From positions 1 to 64,000 of the forward strand of contig JAECUM010003252.1 of assembly GCA_016617855.1 (NCBI GenBank): DNA of 64,000 bases, given 5' to 3'. Positions 42,151-56,423 of the stretch are shown in pieces; the first letter of the stretch is position 1, and each line of letters begins with the position of its first letter. A model generated the notes under the pieces. The model was not told the origin of the DNA. It did not search any database and saw nothing but the letters and a program-made list of their open reading frames with translations. A program made the position numbers and the translations under genes. The DNA is from Megalonaias nervosa. Lineage: Eukaryota; Mollusca; Bivalvia; Unionida; Unionidae.

Positions 42151-44905
42151 GAACGTTATTGTTTACAATCAGAAGCAGTTCCTAACACACGATACTATTT
42201 TTAGTCATACATGTCGTACAGTATGAAGCGTGCTGTATGGAAAAATATTGCACAATTCAGACAATGTAAAGTTAATGGGGGAAAAATGAACATATAATAA
42301 TGTGCTGTTTTCTTCTCTTTATTTTCCGCTTCAACATTAGCAAGAATTTAAAATGTAAACAAACATACACTTCCCTGCATGTGCCAAAGTGATGAGAAAG
42401 TCTCAACATCATTGTAACCAGATATAATTCTTCTAAATCTTGCATCACTCTCAAAACAGCTGCTACTCTCTGTGATACGTCTACCTTTATGTTGCAAACG
42501 TTTGTCAGTTTTATCTTCAGATTTAATAAACAAATTCCATTCCTCAGTAATATTAACAGACAAAATTAAATGTTCCTCCACGTAAACTTGCTCCAAAAAA
42601 AATCTTAAAAACAAAAATTTCGCAGATCATATTTTTGAAACTCTTTAAATCAAATTCATACTTTAACTCAAAACTGCCACTGCTGATTACATAATTCAGA
42701 TATATATGCATATAACCCAGGAAATACAAGTTCAACGTGTTATTGATTTATAAAAGTATGAAATTATCTGGAGAGGGTGTAATTTATTTATAAATGTCTG
42801 CAGCTGTAACCGCAAACACATGATAAGGGAATTCATACATTTTCAAATTTGTTCAAGACGAATGCCGCGGACAAAAAAGCCTATATGCTTCAATAAGATT
42901 GAGATTATTGCATACAAAGTCGATTGCATACATGTATGACAAAAACTAATCATTAAAATGCACATAGAAACTCAAGTTTGCATGTTATATTACGCCTAAA
43001 TTCTCTCTTGTTCGACTGGTTTCCTTCATTCTAGTCTTTGTTTCATTCATATATAATAGAACAACAAGCGCCCCGGTATGCAGAATATAACAATTTAACC
43101 ACTTATATAAACGAAAGTGAAATTGATCATAACATTTAAATGATACACTTTCTTAGAAATAGCTATCAAGTTTATTTTAAAAAATGCAATTAGCCGCGTG
43201 AAATCGAGTGAATGATCTAACTCCATTTTCCAGCTTTTCTGAATAACCTGGTTGCTTGGCGGTCCTTCCGAATTCAACGTTGGTGACAAGTTAGAGTCGA
43301 CGTCTTCCTCTCTCTCTCTCTCCTTCCGGGTCATTAACCGTAATTTGCTTGTCTCCTCCCTTTGTCCACTCTTTGGGTGTATATATGGAGCTATTTATCT
43401 TTTAAAATAAACAATAGACAACTAAATATTTGTCATATTTGTTTTACTGGGGTCGAACACGATCTCCTCCCTCGTTCCGTCAGATATCGTCATAACGTAA
43501 TTCAACAGAAAGTAAGGCTATGATGTTTCATTTGGCAGCCTGACAGCTGATACACAAACCTAGTACAAGATTAATGCCTCTCCCTACATGAACTAACATA
43601 ATCTAGACACAATAAACCGTACGCCCTGCTGTGAACTCCCATGACTGGCTTAATTTGTTGGCCGGCAGGCTCTCGATTTCTCGGCTAAAAGAATTCAAAT
43701 CTTTTTAAACAAATGAATCGATGAGAGATTAACTTCATGTCCTAACTACAATATTTGCTAACTAACAATCCGTCACGTGAGCATTCTACAACATAGGACT
43801 AAATATTCATTTCTTAGTAAACAGGATTCATAAAATTTAAGACAAGTGAATTCACCCAATTATCTCAAGAAATTCTTAGCTAAGAAATAATGTATGAAAT
43901 TCTTAGACTAAACGAGTTAGATAAAATTGAAGACGAATGAATGCAAACAATATCTTCTGAACTCGATGAAAATCGATGTATGAATTTAAAACAAATTCAA
44001 ACAAATAATTGCAAACTCATATCACGAAAATTGCACGAGACTGAGACACATACCTTGTGCTTTTCGAGACTCGCCTGTTTATAAATAACTGAATCACCAC
44101 TGTACCTTTTTGGTTCCGGTCTCTCAAATACGTCCAGAGCCGCAGTCCTCTGACAATTTATATAACGAGAGAATATGTGCTACTCTCCCGGAGCTCAAAA
44201 CTTCCCTTCCGCAGAAACTTAGCTAATTTTGCGATTTATTGTAGTAAATCTAAGGTATCCTCCATTAGTATACAAGTCTCCATTTTATAGATTTACTATA
44301 GTTTTGTGATTAGTTGTTTGACTATGGGAAGTCGGTGTTGGGTAAATATTTCTCAGAACGAGTAATTAGCCAATTTCTACGGCAGTCGTCGTAGAGTGCA
44401 GTGTTGATGAGATTTTATGATGGTACGGTTTAGTTTCGTAGTGAGTTCGGGTCAGAGCCGTATAAGTGGGCACGAGCCAAGTAGTTTCTATGTCAGTCTA
44501 AAGGTGTTGATTCTGTATCTCCAAGTGAAATATTTGTGATATGACTGATAATCTGTACAATGGAATAATGTAGAAGTGATTATTTCATTTTCTGGAGACG
44601 TCTTTTATTGTTGCTATGATAGTAAATATGGTAAAGTCAGATTTATAATCTTGATTCGACTGACCCAGGGATAGAATAGGAAAATAGTTCCCTGTATTTG
44701 GTGTCTGAGAGGTGGTTTGTATTTTATGTTATTTACGTACTGACGCTACGTTAAGGAAATCTAACAAGAAACCATGCAAATGTGAAGTTGGGATATTTTG
44801 TGGTCATTCATTGATTAGAGGAAAAGTATTTATGGTCTTGGCGTGTTATTAGAACTTCCAGTAGGCAACGATGGTTGTCGAGAAGTCCTTGGAAATAAGG
44901 AGAAA
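42151..44905. other. AT-rich non-coding stretch
   Basis: No gene supported; short frames only. A (CT)n stretch lies near 43305. Confidence 0.35.
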
Positions 44906-44910
44906 ACAAG

Positions 44911-45065
44911 CACAGGAGTCGGACGTTTTATCAATAAAGTACGACGAAATCTCTGACATGAAATCACCTTATCGGTACTAAGTGTTAATTTACAGTACCT
45001 ATAAGGTGATTTCATGTTGTCAGAAATTTTGTAGTGCTTTATTGATAATACGTCAGACTCCTGTG
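44911..45065. mobile_element. 155-bp hairpin (MITE-like)
   Basis: Left arm CACAGGAGTCGGACGTTTTA ... AATCACCTTAT and right arm ATAAGGTGATTTCATG ... AGACTCCTGTG are reverse complements over about 62 bp with few mismatches. The complementarity continues inward (GGTACT / AGTACC) to a loop of about 14 nt. Confidence 0.75.
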
Positions 45066-46000
45066 AAACAGTGACTTCTAGCAGAATTCATGCGAGTATT
45101 AGATTCGCTCGGTTAGGAGCCCCCTTTGCATATTACAGTATAATACTTACAACATGGAATTTCGTCTTGGAAACTCTCACCTCATTTTTAGCTTAGTCAA
45201 TCAGGATAAAAATTTATCTGACCGCCGTTATTGATACACACCCATCGAAGTTAGAATAATTCTCTAGTCCGCCCTAATTTATGGTGATTTCTGGAAAATT
45301 TAATTTTGACACTCATTTCAAATAGCACAAAATTGTCTCTGCATCGTCTCAACGTAGGCGTTTTCCGATACTTTGACCCCAAATTCACATTGCCTCGTCC
45401 ATGTGTCTAACCGTTATCAGAATGGATTCTAATTAAAAATCAATCATGCCTCAAATAGGAGCATTAAACGCACCTCAGGCAAGCAACTGAATACGGTGCC
45501 GAGCCCATTCGTCAATTTTAATCGTTACGTGTCTCTCACACCTTGGATAATTTAAATGACATTTAAAGAAATGTGCACTATTACCTTACATTCGTGGATA
45601 ATGAAAGCAATGGGTATCAGGTGTCAATAAAATACCGTACATTCCCAAATAAATAAAATGAAAACTAACACATATATTCAAATTCTCCGCTGAAATGAAT
45701 CGCAGCCTATACATGCAAGTCGCACCAATCTCTAGAGTGCACTTTTATATTATGAAATTAAAAAATGTTTTTGGTTGAATTTTCTCTGATTGGGAGTTTT
45801 CAAGGGTAAGGAAGGAAGAAAAAATGGATGTATGCAAAGAAGGGAGAGGAAAGAATTGGGTATATGAACGCGAGAGCTGCATCATGTTTAGTGCCCATTA
45901 CGTCTACTTTGAGACCTAATTACCAAATACGCAGGGATCTATTTAACGAGTCCATATATATTCACATATATCCACGACTTGAAACAATTACCATTTTTAA

Positions 46001-46165
46001 TGGCGGGTCCCGCGTGACCGATTGGTCTAAAGTGCCAGCCTTTACCGATTACTGCCATCTCAACCCTGTCCGTGTCGGTTCGGCCAAGGTAAAAGCTCGA
46101 CTTCTTCCTCCACCAGCTATACTGGACGCCATGTATAGGCTTATCCTGCGTTGAGAAATGGCGTC
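46001..46165 (+). mobile_element. SINE with tRNA-related head
   Basis: GACCGATTGGTCTAAAGTGC, then CTTCTTCCTCCACCAGCTATACTGG and CCATGTATAGGCTTATC match the SINE at 51701-51895. The B box is degraded (GTGTCGGTTCGG). Confidence 0.55.
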
Positions 46166-46465
46166 AAAGCCAAAACAACGAAACAAATATATTTAATGGT
46201 GAAAAAGAATCTCCAAAGTGGTTCCGAGGTTTTAAACAATATTACGGTTATCCAGCTGATTCTACGAATGAAAGGTATCAAAATGATCTTCTTCAAAGGT
46301 TGTTTTGTTGCATAGTGCAGACTCCTCTATCTCAGCCATGTATTATCCATCTGAGAATATATCCATTGTCTTTGGAAGTATTTGCTTTTTTTTAAAACTG
46401 ATGCATGTTTAACGGCACATGATCACATTAAAGGTTATATCTTGTAGAGGTAATTGAAGTAAAAT

Positions 46466-46580
46466 GGATTGCCCAGAGTCATGGAGGAGGCCGATCTAGA
46501 CTGGTCCCGTTATAATTCGAACCTGATCCCTTTTGGTCGCGAGACTGGCACACTAACCACTGAGCCACCCCAGAAAGTCA
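46466..46580 (-). mobile_element. tRNA-like SINE head
   Basis: Minus strand: GGGGTGGCTCAGTGGTTAGT (A box) and CAGGTTCGAATTATAA (B box). Confidence 0.5.
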
Positions 46581-46959
46581 ACGACTGATTCATCTGTTTA
46601 TTTTAAAGCAAATGTCTGCATAGCTTATTAATATAACAAGAATAACATCACTATTAATAATTATTAGTGGTGGTGGTATTGTGCTGTTGTTGATGTCGAG
46701 ACGACAAGAATTTTGCAGAATACTATTTTGCTATCTATGAAGTGACATAACCTAAGTACCTTGCAATGTATTTAGGTTAAGAAAAGTAGGCAGCAGTGAC
46801 CTACTTTTGTCCATGGTGAGCAGTACCCTCCAAGATGAATACACCCATCAAGTTTCATGACTGTAGAGACAACAGTTCGAGTGAAACTAGGCTAAATGCA
46901 AAACATTATTGTCATCACCGAGGCGTGAAAAGTCAGTCACTAAGACTAATGTTTACCTT

Positions 46960-47210
46960 TAATGAACAGTACCATCAAGTTTCATATGAACAGTACCCTA
47001 CAGGATGAATACATCATCCATCAAGTTTCATATAAACAGTGCCCTACAGGATGAATAATACATCATCCATCAAGTTTACCCTACATGATGAATACATCAT
47101 CCATCAAGTTTCATATGAACAGTACCCTACATGATGAATACATCATCCATCAAGTTTCATATGAACAGTACCCTACATGATGAATGCATCATCCATCAAG
47201 TTTCATAACC
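46960..47210. repeat. ~46-bp tandem repeat, about 5 copies
   Basis: Unit ATGAACAGTACCCTACATGA followed by TGAATACATCATCCATCAAG and TTTCAT, with indels. Confidence 0.8.
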
Positions 47211-48535
47211 AAGCATTTAAATGTCAAAGGTAAAAGCTTGATGATGAAGCCAACACAAACAACAATTATTACAAGTGATGCCTATCTTTTGCAGACAAGA
47301 CAAAAATGTCAACAATGATGATGATTACAACAATTATGATAATGTTGTGCAATACACCAACATTGAGAAGTTTTGATGATTCCAGTCCGATTCTAAGTGA
47401 TGTCATTGAACAACATACAGCTAAAACCTTGTGTACTGAAAGTTTTTTTACCCATGGTCTTGAAAAAGGAAATAAAATTAAATATAGGAAACCTGCGGTT
47501 GGGCAATCACTACTCAAATGTAACTTTTGATAGAGATCCACATTTTGAAATGTTTGCCAAATAAATCCGACCACCCAAATTCAAATTCAGAAAATGTAAT
47601 TTAAAAATGCTGCAAGATTTTCACTTCAGTTAAGAAATGAAGTAATCCTTAGTTAAATCCTTCTTTTATCTCCCTGCCAATCACTCTTGGTTCTTTCATC
47701 AGATCTATAAAACTTTGCAGAGAATTCAGCTCAACAGAGGTATCTCCCCCACCACAAACCTATTATTAAAGTCTGAAAAACTGTCCAGCCACTTTACTTT
47801 TATATTATCATGTGTGGCCATACTGGACATCAGATTGATACCATTTTCATTTTGGATGAACTATACACTGTCAAAAGTCTTCTGGTGAAAACCCCATGGT
47901 AACATGACTTTCTATTCAGAGGGAGTTGCGATAACAAGAGTTTCAAGATGTCCACTGTGACCGCTATAATAGACATCAGATCGACCTCAACTAAATATCA
48001 TTAAGTAGTCTTTAACTGAAAGAAAAAAAACCATGTTGATATGACCATCTATTCTGGAGGAGTAGCAATAACAAGATCTTCAAGATCCTCTAGTGAAAAC
48101 CCCATGGCAATATAGCTTTCCATTCATCAGGTGTAGCAGTAACAAGATTTTCAAGATGGCCACTGTGGTATTGTGCTGTTGTTGATTGCTGACACCAGAT
48201 CAGCACCATTGTTCTTTGGGACCAATTAAACCATAGGATGAATGTGCGTGTAAACATTTCATGGCAATCCTACAAGTCAGAGGAGAAGCGATAAGAAACT
48301 TACGCTAATGGACAGACGACATGTGACAAGAGACCATCCCATAAACTCTTAAGATCCATGAACAGTAGAACTAATATTCGTAAGATATTATTGTTCAATC
48401 CAAGAAGCCCGACTTAACTGGCTGAAAGTCCATGGTTTTAAGTAAAGACGGAATGATGGCCAGTACAACCACTAACAGAAACATAGTTTATGCATCTGTA
48501 ATTATCTTGATTGACCACTACAGCTTAGGTTTAAT

Positions 48536-48745
48536 ATGAAATGTTGTTGTTGGGCTTAACACCATTTTTCAGCAGATAATGGGCTAGAATATTTCGTAAA
48601 GGAAGAACTCTGGAAGACCCAGAGAAAAGCTGTTGACCCATGGAAAACTTTATTCCATACCATCGTCGGTTCAGCCATGACTTGAACTCTTGTGGAAGTA
48701 GACAAGAGTTCCTTAGACCACTCAGACAGCTGGGGCACCTTGTGA
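48536..48745 (-). mobile_element. SINE with tRNA-like head
   Basis: Minus strand: GGTGCCCCAGCTGTCTGAGT then GGTCTAAGGAACTC (A box) and AGAGTTCAAGTCATGG (B box), tail TTAAGCCCAACAACAAC. Confidence 0.65.
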
Positions 48746-48967
48746 ACAGCATGTAGTTCACTTAATTCTGATACTCGATCACCTGTATAATACAGTCAAC
48801 CTGCAGAGGGTTAACTATCACAATATACAATTTGTCATAAGATTTTCAAGATGACTTGACATGGTGGCCATTTAAATGTTACATCGGCATCTATTTTTTT
48901 ATATTCAGAACCAACAAACATAAGAATTTTATTGGGTAAAAAGCTTATGTCATTATGATCATCCATC

Positions 48968-49215
48968 AAGGATTGGTTTATTGGTTTCAGTTTTAATGCC
49001 CTTCTTCAGCACATGATAGGCTATATATATATATATAGAGAACAGTATATATGGGGTGGTGTAAAAACCCGAGAGAACCCTGGGAAGAACAACCAAACCA
49101 TAGGAAGCTACTGACAAACTTTCTCACCTATCCACGTTGGATGAAACCACTCAGAAAGAGGTTAGATGCCAGTGATCTGTAAAGGCAAGTGCCCACTCTA
49201 CCATCCAGTACCCCT
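48968..49215 (-). mobile_element. SINE, truncated head
   Basis: Minus-strand tail TAGCCTATCATGTGCTGAAG and body TAGCTTCCTATGGTTTGG shared with the other copies; a TA run is inserted near 49025. Confidence 0.5.
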
Positions 49216-51700
49216 GCCAACATCTAGGAGGCTAGAAGGAGTAGCAATAAACAAAAAATTTTCAAATTGGCTAACAGCAGCTATACTGCTATAGTGTATG
49301 TCAGATCTGCACCATTATCATTTCGAACCAACCAGATGTCACAAGAAATCTTTTGCACAAACTTAAGTAGATATTACCAACCATTCAGGATGAGTAGCAG
49401 TAAGAGTTTCACAGGGTTAGTAGCATATTTCTTTCGAAATTTTCAAGGTTTTGTCAAGGCTTTTTAAATTTCAAAATCATGTTTTCAAGGTGCATTATTA
49501 CATTAATTTTAAATACATAAATGAAACTGTATGTAAACACAAGTTAATACTTTCTATTGCTTCATACGAGGAACATTTCTTGCAAATTTGTTTTAAAAAA
49601 AACCCAAAAAACATGAGTATGATCATTGATACCCTTCCCATCAATACCAAACATCCTACATCTGGGCATTTGAATAATGTACAGTAACTGAAAAATTTTC
49701 ATTTTACTTTGAATACACTACATTACTTACAAAGTCCAAATTATTTTTGAGTGAATTTTTCAGTTCTTATAGCTTGTCATCAAGCTGCGTTTCAAGAGTT
49801 CCAAATTCAGCTATTTTGTCCATGACAACTTTCCTCCAACTATTTGATGTCGTGATAAAGGAAATTTTCCTATGGGTGTCTGCTTTCAATACAGTCGTCA
49901 GCAGCAGCTGTCACTCTATCAATGTCTTTTTCAGTACCTGCCTTTCTTCTTCACCCACCACCATAAAATAAAAAAATTTAACAAAGATATTTGTTTTTTT
50001 TATATTATTGCTTATTTAAAAACAGTATGGATATTTTAAACTATTTCATATTTGATATATTAATATTTCTCTCAGCTGTATTCTATATTTTTAGATTTAT
50101 CATGTTCATTGCAATTATTGTCTGTCCTATTTCCACTCAATCCAAAAATAGAACCAGATCAACTAATTTCATAATTAAGACTATATACAGTTTCTATCTT
50201 AAAACATGAATCTCTGTGTTCACCGACATACCTCTTTCGTCAAAAATGATTTCATGCTGAAGGATTCTTGTTTTGCCATATTAGCTGCTAATGGCAGCGC
50301 CATTACAAGAGCTTTTTGTTTTCTTTCCATCTGCATTTGACAGCTGAGCACTCTCTCCCACTGCACACAAATCAATATCCTTCTGACAAAGATCTCATTT
50401 TCCAAACTTTACATTTTTCTTTGTCTAGCCACCGAAGTTGGAATTGGCAGCCAGCCATTTCAAAGCATACAAATGATTCAAATTTAAACCGCAGCTACAT
50501 CCGGGCTCGAACAACTGAAGTTCACAATGTATGACTGTGCAGTGGCCAGTTGTGGAAATTTCCATTCCGGCACAAACTTAGTGAGATATCGTTTTGGGGT
50601 TTTTCCCCCCCCCTTTTCCTTTTTATATACATCTGTAAAATGAAAACAATTCATCAATTCCTTTCGGTTTCAAGAAAATCAAGGCTTTTCAAGGTACCCA
50701 GACAATATTCTGAATTTTCAAGGGGTTTTCAAGGTCTTGAGGGACAAATTCATTTTTCAAGGTTTCTCAAGGTCCCCTACGGACCCTGGTTTCAAGATGG
50801 CTGATACAGTGTCCATACTGGATGTCAGATCAGCACCATTTCATTTCGTGCCAACTAGACATGATAAGAAGTCTTGTAGTGAAAACCCCATGTTGCTATG
50901 TACATCCATTCAGTAGTATTTTTAATATTTTGATACTTGCCATTGTGGTGGCCATGCTGAATGTCCAAACAGCACCCTTTTTATTTCAGTCTAACTAGAC
51001 CATGGGATGAATGTTTCTGTAAAGTTCATGGCAATCCTCCAAGTAGTTTAGGAAGGTATGCAATAAAAACCTTGAGCATTATAATGGATGGATGGATGGA
51101 CGATAGATTATCCCAGATGTTCTTCAGGTCTATGACCAATTAAGCTAAAAAGCCTCTGTGCTGGCCATATTTAATATCCAAAAGGAACCATTTTCATTTA
51201 GGAAGCAGAACATGTTGACAGTGACCTTTGGTTGTTAAGATGTAGTCCAAACAGGGATGCATCCAATTATCAAGTTTCATGATTTGAACATAATAGCCCC
51301 CTATAAAAGACATTTAAACAAAGTTAACGAAACATGGAATGTAGGTCAGGAAGGCTGCCATTTGCAATAAGGATGTTGTATTAAGATGCATCCCCTCACC
51401 TAGTTTCAAGATTCTAAGAATAGCATGCACAGGCTGCAACATGCAAAATATTTGTGTATCCAAGAGATAACACACACACACACACACACAAAAAAAAATT
51501 ACCAAAGCCAGTAAAAGACAATCAGCTTTTTAGGATGAACAGTGCCTGAGAAAAGAACATGAAATATTAAATTTAACTGATGTCAGTGGAACATTAAAAA
51601 TGGCCTACTTCTGCTTTGATGGAGTAGTACCCATCAACACACATCCCTTCACCAAGCTAGTTGTATGCAAAAACCTATGTTATTATGAACTAAATGCAAA

Positions 51701-51895
51701 GGGGGCCCCAGGTGGCTGAGTGGTCTAAAGTGCCTGCCTTTAACAATCACTGCCATCTCCACTGTCTGCATGGGTTTGAGTATCAGGCTACGGGTATAAG
51801 AAAACTTGCCAGTACCTTTCCCATGGGTCTGTGATTCTTCCTCCACCAACTATACTGGCTGCCATGTACAGCCTATCATGTACTGAATAATAGCA
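51701..51895 (+). mobile_element. SINE, best-preserved copy
   Basis: Head GGGGGCCCCAGGTGGCTGAG then TGGTCTAAAGTGCC (A box) and GGGTTTGAGTATC (B box). Body ends TTCTTCCTCCACCAACTATA, CTGGCTGCCATGTACAGCC and AATAATAGCAGTAAGTCC. A tRNA(Leu/Ser)-type head is suggested by GAGTGGTCTAA. Confidence 0.7.
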
Positions 51896-52953
51896 GTAAG
51901 TCCACAACAGCAACTAAATGGAAAATCTTTACTTATGCCAGTAACCTGAAATGAGGACCAATGCTATACTGGGCATGCAAAAAAAATATCAAGAAATTCA
52001 ATTTAAGACTAGTGCATCCTTTCAACTGTCAAGTACTGAAACCATCTCAGATATTTTTTTTTTGCAATAACAAGATTTTCAAATTAGCTGCTATGGTACA
52101 CATGCTGGATGTCAGTTTGGCACCATTTACCTTTACGGCAAAGTTGACATCATTAGAAGTATTTTGGCGAAAACCCCCATGTCATAATAAGCATCCATTC
52201 AGGAGGAATAGTGACAACAAGAATTTAAGACAGTCATAGTGGTCATATGACTGAATCCATTTTCATTTAAGACCAATTAGGTATCATAATAAGTCTGTTG
52301 ATGGAAACCCCATGTTTATATTGCCACAGACTGAAGACAAGTAGAGATAATATTTTCATGATGCAACTTTCCGAATGGAGTTGAGGTGGCCATATTGGAT
52401 GTAAAATCAGCACCATTATCATTTAAGACCAGCCTGAGATTGTAAGAAGTCTTCTGGTGAAAATTACAGATCATTTTCTGTTCAAGTACAGCTGGGATAA
52501 GATTTTTATGATGGCTTCAATAATGGCCATATTGGATGTCACATTGGCACCATTTTTATTTCCGACCAGCTAGACTTCATAAAACAACTTTGGAGAAAAT
52601 AATGTTGATACAACCACATATTCAAGAGGAGTAGCTATAAGATTTTGAAAATGGATGCCATGGTGATTATTTTGGGCATCAGATCACCAATATTTTCATT
52701 TAGGACAAACTAGGTATCATGACAAGTCTTTTAGTGAAAATCCCATACTGATAAGACCATCCAATTGTCAATAACAAGATTTTAAAGTACTGGATATCAA
52801 ACTAGTACCAATTTCAATCAAGTCCAAACAGATATCACAAGAAATCTTTCAGATAAGACTCCATGTAGTAACCATCCATTTAGGAGGAGTAGCGATAACA
52901 TGATTCTAATGATGGCCATATTGCATGTCCAATTTTATTTAGGACTAATTAGA

Positions 52954-53079
52954 TTAGGTGTCTGAAACATATGGCCTGCCAGACCAGGTCTCTTGTTAGT
53001 GTCAAATTTGTATGCTCATGAAGTGATGTACATTTATATCAAATCTGTCCTGCCATTGCAAATGAGTTTGACACCCCTG
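52954..53079. mobile_element. hAT-like non-autonomous element
   Basis: The right end GAGTTTGACACCCCTG is a classical hAT terminus; the left end AGGTGTCTGAAACATATGGC is its degraded inverted counterpart. Confidence 0.5.
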
Positions 53080-53300
53080 AACTAGAACATTGGATGAATG
53101 TAAAGTTTCAAGGCAATCATCCAAGATGTTGAGAAAATGTAGCAATAAAAATCTTGTGCTAATGGACTGGGAGTGGACAACAGACCATCCCATAAGCTCT
53201 TCTGGTCTATGACCAGTAGAGCTAAAAACATAACCTAAGCCAGCAAATGTGAAATACAGGTCATAGCTTTTGTTGTAATAGCTTTTGTTGTAAAGGTGTC

Positions 53301-55250
53301 AATAAAGCATGAAACTGCATCACAATGACCTAAATTTGTGACGTGAGTGTAGTCCTCATTATGAATTTAGGTATAAAATTAATAAAGGGTGCAATAAACC
53401 AATATACTCACAAGCTAAATGCAAAAACTTAACCCAAGTCAGTAAAATGTGAAATATAGGTCACAGTTAACTATTGATGCATGGCTGGTACTAATAGAGA
53501 TGCATACACTCTTCTAGTCAGACAACTCTATCGTAAACAGAGCTTGAGAAATAAACTTTACAAAGAAATGTAACCAAATCACAGAAATGTGAAATGCGGC
53601 TTACAACTTATTTTTGTGATAAGAGTGTGGTACTCATGAATATGCACCCACTTACCAAGTTTCATCATTCCAACAACATGTATACAACGTACAAAAATTT
53701 GAGCTTAAAACAAAAACTTCACCAAGAACATAGAAATAATGATACAGGAACATAGTTAGCCCTTTCCCAGTGGGTAGACATTATAAAACCCATCCAGACT
53801 GATGCCAAGTATCTATGAAAAAAGAACAAGATGTAGTGAGGCTGTTCATCTGTATAGACTTTGATATGTGCTGATGCTGACACCACACAGCAGTTAACAC
53901 AACTGATTCATTTACTTCTTTGAAATGATAATAAAACATAGATCGACCTTTAAGCTGAACACATAATAAAGCCTGCATAACACACAGGCCATTTTCTCTG
54001 CATAACATCAGTCCCAGTTCCAATCCATAGCACTAGTATGCACTAAGGTTTAGTGGTTTCCAATCTATGAGTAATGGAAAGTTAAATTTCCACCAAATCA
54101 TGGAAAATAAAACAAGTGGCATGATATATGTACACCCCATGTTTAACACTCTATTGAGAGTGCTGAAACTTTTGTGCAAAAACAACTTTTTCATTAAGTG
54201 ACAAGGACCCTGACTTGTCTTTTTGACCCCCAAAACCAACAGACTTCCATACTTCAAGTACACGCATGCCACAATGTTTGGACCAGGTCTATGATGGAGA
54301 ACCAATGTTATTGTGTAGAACCCATTTTTCTGTTTTCAGTCAGTCACCTTGGCCTTTCAAATTTCACCCCAGAATTTAGAGCATTCAAACAGGTGCAAGT
54401 CATCTGCAAAATCTGGTCCAGATCTGAAGTGTAGAACTAATGTTACTGTGTGAAAACCAATATTATTCTTTCAATCAGTCACATTGGCATCTGACCCCCA
54501 AACCAATTGTCCTTCCTTCATTCCCCCCACACCCCCAGTACAAGCCATCTACAATGTTAACTGTAGATGATGGAGAACTCAAGTTATGGTGCAGAAACCA
54601 TTCTTCTTTCAGTGACCCTGACCATTTGATTCTGAAATCAAAAGGGTTCTTCCTTATCCCATTAACAAAGTTTGTTAAGTGTAGGTGGTGGAGAACTTGA
54701 GTTCTGTGAAGACCATTTTTCTTCTACAGTCACAGTGACCTAAATCTCGGAAATTTTTATCCCAAAACTGACAGGGTCCTTTAAGCCAAGAACAAGCCAT
54801 CAATAGCACTTGGCAACTGTAAATGGTAGACAAATTCAGCTTTTGTCTGGAGACAAAATTTATAAGACACACGTGTAATATAACATGTTCGGCTTTACAA
54901 GAGCAATTAAAACACATTAAGTACAAAGAATATTTAGAAATTATTTCTATTTTCATGCTTTCTTATTCATACTGCTTAGTGCTACTTGACTTTGACAATG
55001 AATAATAACTGTACTTTCTCTTTCTATCTCTCCCCTTCTCTATGTCATTTAAACACTTCTGACAATAAGAACTGTTTTCCTTAACATAAAAGTATAAAAT
55101 GTACCATTAAATCTCTTAGAATAAATCTGAAAGACATACATGAATACATGTTACAACAATAGTCATGTACATTACAGACCATGTCAAAATCATGTGTTAG
55201 TTTATAATCGTCAGAACCATACATTTAATACCATTTCAATCTCAGGAAAT
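53301..55250. other. Non-coding, RSRC2 downstream region
   Basis: Repeat-derived; phrases of the ~150-bp family fade out around 54,700. No gene supported. Confidence 0.4.
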
Positions 55251-55256
55251 TTTATT
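55251..55256 (-). promoter_or_regulatory. RSRC2: Candidate RSRC2 poly(A) signal
   Basis: AATAAA on the minus strand, about 435 nt after the stop codon. Confidence 0.35.
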
Positions 55257-55690
55257 CAGTGCTTGAAATAACATTTACCATATATATATATATATACAAT
55301 ATGTATATTTAAAAAGCATCTGTACAAATCAAACCCAGTTCTATCAATTGGTCCTGCAATATGTGAACCACCAGGAATCGTATTACTTGTCAAGACCAAA
55401 TAGATCCATTCATAACAGGCATTTAACTTGAGAGTAAGCAATACTTTTCTATGATAAAACACACAATCATAAATATATTTCTGAATACAAAAGTTAAGCT
55501 ATGCCTTCTTCAGTATGTTTTATTAAGAGAATTTTCAAGGAGTCAGAAACTGGAGCATAACTGAAAAAGATACTCTTATTTAACAATAGCAGAGGGCAGT
55601 AGAAATTCAGAAACTGAAGAAAGGTTTCTAGTTCTTTAGCTAGAGCAGTTAAAAAAATCAAACAGCATAAAAATATAAATTATATGCATT

Positions 55691-55972
55691 TCACTTGATT
55701 GTGTTAGGTGGATAAGTTTGTGACTGTGACTGAAACCCAAGTCCAATGCCCCTGTGTGTATGTGTGGCCATTCGGGCAAACTCGTATTCTTTGTCCAGCC
55801 GTGAAAACAATTCATCCTGCTTTTTCTTCTGTTCATCAGTCAATTTCTCATCTTTCTCAGGAACCTTTCCTTCTTCGTTCTCTTTCATGCCCATCAACTT
55901 GCGAAATTTATTGGCCATTTTCCCATCATTGTCCAATGCAAAGGCTGTGGACTGCCACTGTGCCTCTTTTTC
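55691..55972 (-). CDS. RSRC2: RSRC2 last coding exon (SMAP domain)
   Basis: Acceptor TTCATTAG before GAAAAAGAGGCACAG; reads EKEAQWQSTAFALDN and ends PPNTIK-TGA. Phase 0 start. Confidence 0.92.
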   Translation of the reverse strand, partial: EKEAQWQSTAFALDNDGKMANKFRKLMGMKENEEGKVPEKDEKLTDEQKKKQDELFSRLDKEYEFARMATHTHRGIGLGFQSQSQTYPPNTIK

Positions 55973-56343
55973 CTAATGAAAGCATTGATTTTAATATGTA
56001 GAAGTTTACTGCAGAAGCAAGCCTATTACAACTTTTACAAGAAAACAGATCTAGTTAAATGACAAACCATTGAAAGTCCAACTTACTTAATTAAATACTA
56101 AATATCAAAGTTGTGCATTTGACATTTGGTATATTCTGGTAACCAAACATGTACTGACTTCATATACCTTACATAAACTTATCTGGGGACAGAACATAAC
56201 ACAAGAATTTCTCAGATGCTATTATTTTTGGCTATGCTGACAACTGTTTGCAAACAGTACGCTAGTTGTTGCAGTCACCTCCCTTGGGTAAAACCCCCCC
56301 CAAAACAACAGATTCCTATCTAAACAAATAAACCATACTGCAG

Positions 56344-56423
<80 letters not shown>

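Larger units (their letters stand above)
47810..53300. repeat. Old ~140-150 bp repeat family, many diverged copies
   Basis: Phrases such as GGCCATATTGGATGTCAGATC, CAGCACCATTTTCATTT and GAAAACCCCATGTTGATATG recur in this order at about 47815, 47955, 48165, 49275, 50810, 50945, 52095, 52385, 52525, 52665 and 52790. They alternate with phrases like CAAGTTTCATGATT. Single copies lie also in 57,290-57,600. No coding capacity. Confidence 0.65.
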
